Source of the DNA: Elysia crispata
Lineage: Eukaryota; Mollusca; Gastropoda; Plakobranchidae
Reading direction: 5' to 3'
Assembly (NCBI GenBank): GCA_033675545.1
Contig: JAWDGP010000089.1
Span: 397,001 to 461,000 of the forward strand
Length of the DNA stretch: 64,000 nt
Shown here piece after piece: positions 56,239 to 64,000 of the stretch (its first letter is position 1; each line of letters starts with the position of its first letter). The position numbers were made by a program, and so were the translations under genes. Under the pieces are notes generated by a model that saw nothing but the letters and a program-made list of their open reading frames with translations, ran no database searches and was not told the DNA's origin.

Positions 56239-57560
56239 TCTAAAGAACATCTTGTTTTAAATTGGAACTTTTTGTAAAGTCAAATGACATGGCCTTTTCA
56301 ATTCACAATATACAAGATTTATACGTACATGTATTATATACCATTACCAAAACTCTTTGCCATAATAATGGGTAGACAGGTTATGTTATTCATTTATGGT
56401 CACAACTATTTCTCAGATAGCCGACAAAAGATAATTAGATTGTCTATCTTGACAAAAAAAAGAGGTTTTGGTTTTGTTTTGTCTTTTTTGTTTTTGTTTT
56501 TAAAGAAATTCCTGTAAGTTTAATGATTAGCTACCAATACCAAGATGTATTTCACTATCAAAGTTTATTGTGAGCACTCAATACATCCTTTAGAATGTCA
56601 CACGAATTAGCGGCTGAAGTAGTTTTCTAGTTTGCTTTTTCTTTTAATCTTTGTAGTCAATTGAAGATAAAGTTGGTAGATACATGTACATTTGTTTGCA
56701 TAACTTAAATGAAATCTGAAAGAATAAATCTCTGAACAAAGAGAGAATTTCAAGCAGTTCTGTAAGTTATTCATAATGAAATCAAGATGCAGACAGTTGG
56801 CCCACAAAATGATTCAAACACATACTAAAGAACGTTTTTTCCTCTTCATTCTTTTAAATTAACCTTTAATAATATGTACATGTATATAGCGATACAAGAT
56901 TATGTGCTGAACAGAAATTTTACGTATATGTCAAAATTAAATTTTCAGTATTGTTCTATGTTGAAAAATGAATGCCTTACTTTGAACTGTATATAATGTA
57001 TAAATTAAAAATTGTGAAAGGCTATAACCACATTAGTGTTAAATGTCAATATATTGAAAGTGATAAAAATAAAACCATCAAGATTTTTACAAAATCATTG
57101 TAAACTCCTTCACTAATATTGCAAATTTGTTGATCAGTGTTGATAAGAAAGTATAGTCATATCGATTTGCAAGCTATGTTAAAACCAAAAGCACCCATCA
57201 AACCTTCAACACCAAATATGTTATTTTCAAACAGTATTTTATTTATATGTCTGTATTAAATCAAAAACTCAGGTATATGTCAGATTTAAACTGCACTTAT
57301 CATCCTCAAAATCATGAGTAAATACAAAATTATTGTGCAAGAATAAAATAAATTTACGGAAATTGAGGCGTTTTGACCACATCCATGAATGATTATCTCT
57401 TTTGAATGAAAAGAGTGTTATAACAATAGAAGCTTCTTCACCTTGCCCTGACATTGGTTATATTTATGCATCTTATGCTTGAACATTTTAGTCATTGGGC
57501 ATAATTCTTTCCTCACTTTTTGCAAAGTGAAAAATAAAGCTGACTAGCTTCACCTAGATA
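56239..57560 (+). other. 3' UTR of the homeobox gene (extent uncertain)
   Basis: AT-rich sequence without coding signal follows the TGA at 56236-56238. AATAAA candidates on the plus strand are at 57068-57073 and 57533-57538; either could end the transcript. Confidence 0.45.
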
Positions 57561-57780
57561 TTAAAAAAAAAACTGGCAGTTTACGATGCCTTCATTTTTT
57601 TCAATGATCCCAACATGAAAATAGCAAATGTATAAGTCGATCATAAAACAGGACTTTGCACATCTGGAGCATTTTTTTTAAATAAATATAATGTAAAATA
57701 CTACATAGGACCGTATTTTGACAATGTAGACTGTCAAAATAATAAGCGAGTTATCTATAGTGCACTTTGTGATATTCCTC

Positions 57781-57880
57781 CAATATATACGCATTCAATA
57801 GAAGCTTATTTGATATTTTTTTTCTTTGACATAATATATAAGCATTCAATAGCAGCTTACTTGATATTTTTTTCTTTGAC
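57781..57880. repeat. 50-bp tandem duplication between convergent genes
   Basis: Units at about 57781-57830 and 57832-57880 share AAGCATTCAATAG/CGCATTCAATAG and then a TTGATATTTTTTTC core. They differ by a few bases. The block sits between the 3' ends of the homeobox gene and NTPCR. Confidence 0.85.
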
Positions 57881-57984
57881 CGGTTTTACATCATTACAAA
57901 AGTTTATATATATGCAAGTCAATAGCTAAAAATTAAACTTATCATATTAACTTAAAAAATGTGAACTTTCATGAAAGTTTTATA

Positions 57985-58020
57985 CGGCCAAGTGGCCTTG
58001 GTTCGAATTTCTGCTCAATA
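57985..58020 (+). mobile_element. SINE relic (fused A-box/B-box)
   Basis: CGGCCAAGTGG, an A-box-like word, is followed almost at once by the B-box-like GGTTCGAATTTCTGC. The roughly 35 bp that should separate them are missing. It is most simply a tRNA-derived SINE head with an internal deletion. Confidence 0.4.
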
Positions 58021-58139
58021 TTCGATATTTTTAAAACAAAGATGAAAAGCTTGACTGACTGGCTTTTCACAAATAACATGCCGGTAACAAACATACAAAA
58101 CACCATTTCAAAGTAGACTTTAAGAAATGAATCATTTAA

Positions 58140-58229
58140 TTTATTTATACCATTTGTAAATTACGATGTATAATTTACATATCAGAATATCTGATATATT
58201 GACATTTACATTAGCATAAAAGATTTATT
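58140..58229 (-). terminator. Candidate polyadenylation signals for NTPCR
   Basis: On the minus strand, AATAAA occurs at 58224-58229 and again at 58140-58145, about 340-430 bases after the NTPCR stop codon. Confidence 0.45.
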
Positions 58230-58569
58230 CACAAACTTAATAGTCTGAAGGTAAAATTAATTACAGAACAATCCAAACTTTGAAAAATTTAAACACCTTT
58301 AACGGAGATTTATCCATCTCCATCTTATTTAATATCATTCTAGAGTAAAACTCCAGTTGAATCTTAGTTCTTACCAAAAAACATAAGTAACTGAACTTTC
58401 ATACTCATGAGCTTAATTTAAACCAAATAAATTATCCTAAATTCACCAGAGAGTGTTAAAAAATATCTTGTTCCTACTGATAGGGGCTGGGATTTTTTTT
58501 ACTGAAGATTTCTGAACTTTTTTATCTTCTTGGATCAATTTTACTGATGATACTTATTTCCATCAGGTC

Positions 58570-58728
58570 TCAAGATGAAAGAGAACTCTTCACAGCTTGC
58601 ACTATGTCAGTGTGGATTACATCACGATTTTGATGATCTACCTGCAAAAAAAAAAAATTTAATGAATATAAAACACAAGCAAAGCGAAAAAAAATACTAG
58701 ATATGGAATTAAGCTAATAGAATAAAAA

Positions 58729-58760
<32 letters not shown>

Positions 58761-61700
58761 AGAAAAATTCATTCAGTACTGGAAAAACATTTGGGTAAAG
58801 GAAAAAGATCAAATATGTGCCTAGTAAGAAAAAAAAGGTACATTTAACTTTGAAATGAACCAGTGAAAATCTCCAAATAAAACATTTTTTGATGATAGAC
58901 TATGACTTTGCTTTTCTTTTAAAATTGGGGTTGAATGCATTTTAAATTGTGAACAAAAAAAATTTACTATATAATTATCTACCTTCATTTGAAAAAAAAA
59001 TATACTTGAACAAGGTTATGACAAATACATGGCTGTTTGAAAACCATGGAATGCGGCCCTTTAGGTTTTTGCCTGGCATAACCCAGGACAAGAGTAACAA
59101 ACTTAGGAGACGATAAACCCTCTAGTGCCAGCACAGCACTTGCAAGCATGCTTGTGCATTATCTGTGATTCTCAAGATTTACATTTTTTTATCAGATTTT
59201 ATATTGGCTTATCTGTGCCACTACTTTTTCAAAATTTTCGGTGCTTGGATTCATTTTAATACCCATTGTTTTCACCAAAACAACACAATAACTTTTATCA
59301 CGTATAAATAAGATTCTTGTTATTTATACCATAACGTCCACGTCGTGACTTAAGAAATGCTTGAGTTTACAATTATGATAAGACTCTTTCAAAAATGGAA
59401 AATTTTTACTCCATACTCATTTGAATATATAAAAATAATATACATGAATGCCCAGAGAAACTTTTGACCAGGTTGAGTTTTTGTTTGATTTTAATATGAA
59501 TTAAAAAACAAATAATTAAAAAGCAATCCCATTATACATTTTTACAAATTAAGAGACATAATTTTTATATTTCATAAAACTTACTAGATTTATCAACCAA
59601 AAACTATACACTTTCATAGACTGACAAAATTAATGCAGTCACATGATAATTTTTGGCCTATCACTCTTGATCATAATTATACTACATTTAGTATTTAATC
59701 TTTAATGAAACTGTAGTCTAAAGTTATAATATAATAAATGTATTGGATGAAGTCTTTAATTTCTTAAATTGACCAGATGTAATCATTATGTATTTCTCTG
59801 ATAGATCAATTTTAACTAAATTTCTCTCAAGAGATGGTGCTAGAACCATTAAGCAAAGAGCTGTAATACCACTCCGGGTAAAAAGTTAACTTGACTCACT
59901 TGTGACAGAGGGTCTGGAGGTAATTTAAGCACCCATGGTTGGACTTTTTTGGGTATTTTTTTAAATTTGTAAAAAGAAAAAAAACTAATCAATCTTAATC
60001 AAATTCTGAAACAAATAACAACACATGCTGGTTTTGCATAAAATAAACAACAAAAGGATATTTTTTAAAGACGATTTTCATGTAATTTTTCTAAAACCAC
60101 AAATTTCATTTGGTTTACTTTTAGATCTAGATTCGGAACTATCCTCCTCTGAATTACTACTTTCATCGATTTCTGGATTGTAATTATCTTCACTCACTTC
60201 TAGATCACTATCACTTTCGTGTCATTGCTTTTATATACTTCAAAAACGTTTGTTCTTTCTGATTTATTACTTCCTTTAGAAATCAGCTTTAGATCTAATT
60301 TTTCTTTCCAAACTCTGGAGGAGTGGTATCCCTGTCTTTCATAAAAAATGTGAACGCCTATTGATACGAAACTTTGCATGGAGGAGAGAAATGGTTCTAT
60401 TACCCCTATGGACGTTTCCAGTGACTTTAGAGGGATTAGTATAGGAGTTATCAGGGTTCAAAGTCCATCCCGTAGAGGTAACGAGAAATGCCCCAGCTAA
60501 CAAATGGCATATCCCGTCATTGTAACAGGAAACGTTGCAAGTGAATTAGAAGTCGGAGAATAAAGAATCTTCGCTGGTCAGCTCTGTTAAAAGTTTATCA
60601 GAAATTTAGATTAAGATACAATGTATCTATAAATCTATGGACTCAACAGTATTGTCATATGGTATGTGTATAATTCAACATTTATTGAAACTGGCCAAGT
60701 TTCATCAGGCAATATTATTCCAAAAGTTTCATTTGGCAGCATTATAAACTGTTATCTTAAAACCACTTTCCATTTTTTTCAATTAAAGAAACAACAAAAC
60801 TTCCAATACTGAATGAGTGTGGTTCCTTCACATTATATGTTTTTGTTAACATTGTTGCAGCCACTTGGATTACATGCATTTTTTGAAACATTAAAAATGA
60901 TGCATCTAACACACCCCACTTTAAATCCTCTTTACACCTCTTTAGGCAGTCAACCTAATACCTGAGCAGCTGGCAGGTGACTAGTGAGGTAAAGTGCCGC
61001 CACTAAACAACAGTGCGGTATTGAGAGATCAAAGACCCTGAGTAAAGGAAGGAAAACCTACATCAATGCCATAAAAATAGGATACTACTGCACAAAGTTG
61101 TAATGAATCAGATATATGTAGTTTGACTTTATCAAACCATGTCTAAAAGATTTTCAGAGAGTTGTGCATTCCCTCATTAGAATAATAAGAATACAGTGCC
61201 CCATATATTGAGACTTTTGCATGTTCAAATTGAATAAAATTTATTTTAAAAAAAAAGAAAGAAAAAAGTCAACACCGAGAAATTTATCTACTCCAAGAAG
61301 TTCTGGACATTATTACCTCAAAAACTAAAGAATGTTCGCCTCTTCTCAATTCCTCAACAAATGGAATTGGTCGACCTTTAGGCACAGGGATGGTAGCCAC
61401 AAGTGTAACGTTAGGATGACTTATTAGCTTCTGGACAGCCTTCAAATTTGATTACAATATAATATTAGGAAAATATATTGCGTAAGTACTTCACAAAAAT
61501 GAGGACATAACAAAAACTTTTTTAATCAACATAAGTGTAAAAATGAGACATGTTATGAGATATTTACAGGAAGCATCCATATTTATGGTTTAAACAATGC
61601 CAAATCATATAAGAAAAGACAAAGGATAATATATGTTTGAGTATTTCTTTGCTTAATTTCAGTGCTGCAGAAGTCACTAGGTCCATCTTCAAAATGTCTT

Positions 61701-64000
61701 TTCTTCATAGCAGGGTATAGACAAGTGAAAAAAATGCTTATAGTATGATGTTCCAATAATAATAATAAAAAAAGGCACTTAAAGAAGGCCCTTTCACAAT
61801 TATGAGTTTGCAACAGACAATACCTGAATAAAAGATTGACTGTAAAGCTCCATTTTTCCGATTTCATCAACCAGATACACAATAGGGGAGGTTTCTGATG
61901 CTTGAGGCTATATCAAAGAAGCAATTTTAGGATACTTATGTTTTAGTCTCTGTACTAAAAAAAATAGCCATTTTTAGCTCAACACCACATACTTATTATG
62001 ATGATTAAAAATTATGTGCTGTAGCTTACCTTTTCATAACTTTCTTGAAGGACTACCAAATTTATGCATCTCATGTTTCTTATCATAGCATTCATATGCA
62101 GCAAGTAATTAATTTACATAGAAAAAGAAAATCCAGAGGTATTTCCATGCAATGTTATTTACATAAATCATTTGAAAAGTTCCATTAATGCAGTAAAATA
62201 ATGAACAGATTTGTAAAAAAACGTAAATAATTTTAAAATATTTCAGTCTAAAAGATCCTATTCAACCCATTGACCCACAAAAAGACCCCTTTTATACGAA
62301 AAGTTAAATCAAATATATCTTCCTATTAACACAAATCTTGTCTGCAAATATTGGAAAATTATTTTCAGTAAGAACAAATCAACTGAAGGTTAGATGTCAG
62401 AAATAATATATTTATTGAAAGTTGTTGATAAATACAGTAATGTGTTTTTAAGTGATAAAAAAGGACAATTTTATCATGCCATTCAATTAATTTTCTAAGA
62501 TTTGAATATCAGATGGTATGAAATTCCAGTTTAAAGGTTGTAATATTAATTTTAGAATTAATTGAAAGATTGAACCCCTTGCTCCAGTTTGGGTTAATTT
62601 CACGATAATTTTTTATCAAAATTACCACTCCATAATCCTAACAAAATCTGAAAAAAATACAACAATGGTAATACTTACAGGTGGTTTTAAAGTAATTAAT
62701 GCTGTCTGTTCAAAGGAAATTAAATTTACTGAGTACTGGCCTACTTTTATGTCTCGCTGCTTTGCTGCAGGCATACTACATGTTGAATCACTGGGTATAA
62801 AGAAAGAAAAAATACATTGTGACTATAATTATTTGTATTAAAGAATGGTTAAAGATCAGCATCAACATTTTTTTTAAACAGTGCAGAAAACTTTCAATAA
62901 CAAAAGTGCTAAAGTTAAGCAGTCGTACTTCAACAATATAAATCATACAGCAGACATTCCAATGTACTTTCTATTTTACTATGAAGTAAATAAATACTTG
63001 CTACTCTTTCATTCAATATTATCAAAAGATTCAAGATCCGCTTGTAGTTAAAATATTTATTAAAAAAAATTACATTAAGAATATTGATATTAATAAGAGA
63101 AATTATAGAAACATATAGAGAATTTTTTGTTGGTGTGTGTGTTTTTTTTTTAAATTTATTAGAACCATAAAGTGATCACTTAATAAATAAATAATTCCTT
63201 CAGATAAAAAGTTATATGAAATCAATTAAATCCCCATTTATCTTATTTTTTTCAGTTTGTAAGAGAATTTTGCAGGCGCTGGAACCACACATAGCATCAA
63301 AAACTTATTTGTTTTGCAGCACATACTACACTTTTGCTTCATTATATCATTAATAATTCTTGGCCCTTTTTTTACACACTTAAATGATGCTAAGACCAGA
63401 GTTTTAACTTGAAGAAAAATCGTAGAACAGAGTGGAAATTTTATCCTTGTACATTTCACAGAAATTTCATATTTGCCTAGATTACTTTATATAGACAAAA
63501 ATAGGTTCAAGTAAGTAAATAATTCCTATAAACTCTTTTATAGCCTTTGCTATGATACAGAGACAGCCAGAGATGTTATACAGATTTGAAAACATGATTT
63601 TTTTTAAATTTTTTACATAATAAAATTACTCCTTCAATTAAAATGCTGGAATGATCACAATAATCAATTGTTTTTATACATTTTTCAAAACAGAACAGTT
63701 ACTCCACTACTTTTATAAATAAAACATGAGATGATAGTGTGTTATTCCTAATAGTAAACTGTTCTTAAAGATGAAAGGAATTGCATTAAAAAAAGATGAA
63801 AGTGAGCCACTCAGCCTTTGACGTAATTTTTTTTTATCTTTGTTACAGATATTGTGTAAAAGAACCAAGTAACAAAGTAGAAAATTGTTTTATAAGTAAA
63901 AGGAGCAACAGAAAAATGCAGTCTGTACATAGTAAAAAATTTCTTCATCTTGATCAAACCAAGTTGAAAAAAAAAAAGAAATAAAATGCTCTTACAGCGC
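58570..64000 (-). CDS. NTPCR: Nucleoside-triphosphatase NTPCR (THEP1 family), C-terminal two-thirds
   Basis: Minus-strand exons are 62679-62790, 61824-61907, 61317-61439 and 58570-58641 (TGA at 58570-58572), in frame across GT-AG introns. A donor at 63994-63995 suggests that the preceding exon continues off the right edge, ending at 63996 and giving the correct phase. The 129 visible residues follow the known NTPCR order: KVGQYSVNLISFEQ, then the Walker B region YLVDEIGKMELYSQSFIQ, then VATIPVPKGRPIPFVEELRR, then a C-terminal ENRN-like HQNRD segment. The human protein is 190 aa; the P-loop (Walker A) exon and the start are outside the window. The enzyme is a soluble NTP hydrolase of the THEP1/AAA-like P-loop class, with slow turnover and uncertain physiological substrate. 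Sequence is intact with no frame breaks. The gene converges on the homeobox gene (stop codons about 2.3 kb apart). Confidence 0.93.
58738..58759. repeat. (AT)n microsatellite
   Basis: About 11 AT units following an A run, in the last intron of NTPCR. Confidence 0.9.
60078..60340 (-). pseudogene. Decayed acidic/serine-rich ORF in an NTPCR intron
   Basis: On the minus strand a frame from about 60216 to TGA at 60078-60080 reads as strongly coding-like protein: SDSDLEVSEDNYNPEIDE, then an SSNSEEDSSES run, then KPNEICGFRKIT. Just upstream another frame (about 60311-60220) reads KLDLKLISKGSNKSERTN, joined to it through an apparent one-base shift near 60215. A third piece starts at an ATG near 60341 (MKDRDTTPPEFGKK). 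Together they look like one ORF broken by two indels, most likely from a transposon (acidic N-terminal regions are common in TE proteins). No family is assigned. No splice sites support it as an NTPCR exon. Confidence 0.4.

Noticed and set aside
61583-61882. 99-codon minus-strand ORF overlapping an NTPCR exon
   Set aside because: It reads the NTPCR exon in the wrong frame and continues into intron.

Overview
This is a 64 kb piece of an AT-rich animal nuclear genome (about two-thirds A+T by eye). It has spliced genes with GT-AG introns, long 3' UTRs, many microsatellites, tRNA-derived SINE relics, pogo-like DNA transposon remnants and one truncated LINE. A divergent homeobox gene, an NTPCR orthologue and clusters of TCTAGATC-type sequence suggest a lophotrochozoan, probably a mollusc. 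That taxonomic call is inference. There is no sign of bacterial or viral sequence.

Layout. Positions 1-10215 are intergenic, or the upstream intron of the first gene. They hold microsatellites, a decayed ORF (744-893, minus), a SINE relic (about 5355-5425), half of a pogo-like MITE (8482-8705) and a degenerate repeat of about 190 bp (9281-9740). Gene 1 (plus, coding 10257-16578, five coding exons) encodes a 148-aa secreted-pathway protein with a signal peptide, an acidic linker, two ladders of five cysteines spaced every third residue, and a C-terminal KDEL. Its introns carry a full MITE (11230-11704) and a 1.5 kb pogo-like element with a transposase relic (14804-16288). Its 3' UTR probably runs to about 20.9 kb. 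Positions 21-45 kb are a large gene-poor interval with a LINE (33746-35911, minus, exact 13-bp target-site duplications), an 88-nt hairpin beside it, and several GC-richer blocks that look like candidate regulatory DNA.

Gene 2 (plus, coding about 45367-56238, four coding exons, about 695 aa) is a divergent 60-residue-type homeobox gene. An intron falls between homeodomain residues 46 and 47, and there is a very long Ser/Gln/Asn-rich C-terminal region. Its first intron contains more than 1 kb of compound (AGT)n/(ATT)n repeats. Gene 3 (minus, 58570 to past the right edge) is the C-terminal two-thirds of NTPCR, a THEP1-type nucleoside-triphosphatase. It converges tail-to-tail with the homeobox gene.

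The genes do not form a functional unit; they are neighbours in an ordinary animal genome. The most noteworthy items are the cysteine-ladder ER protein, whose exon boundaries cut its repeat at equivalent points, and the unfamiliar homeodomain. Exon boundaries were set by eye from splice sites and reading-frame continuity. The 5' ends of genes 1 and 2 are the least certain parts.
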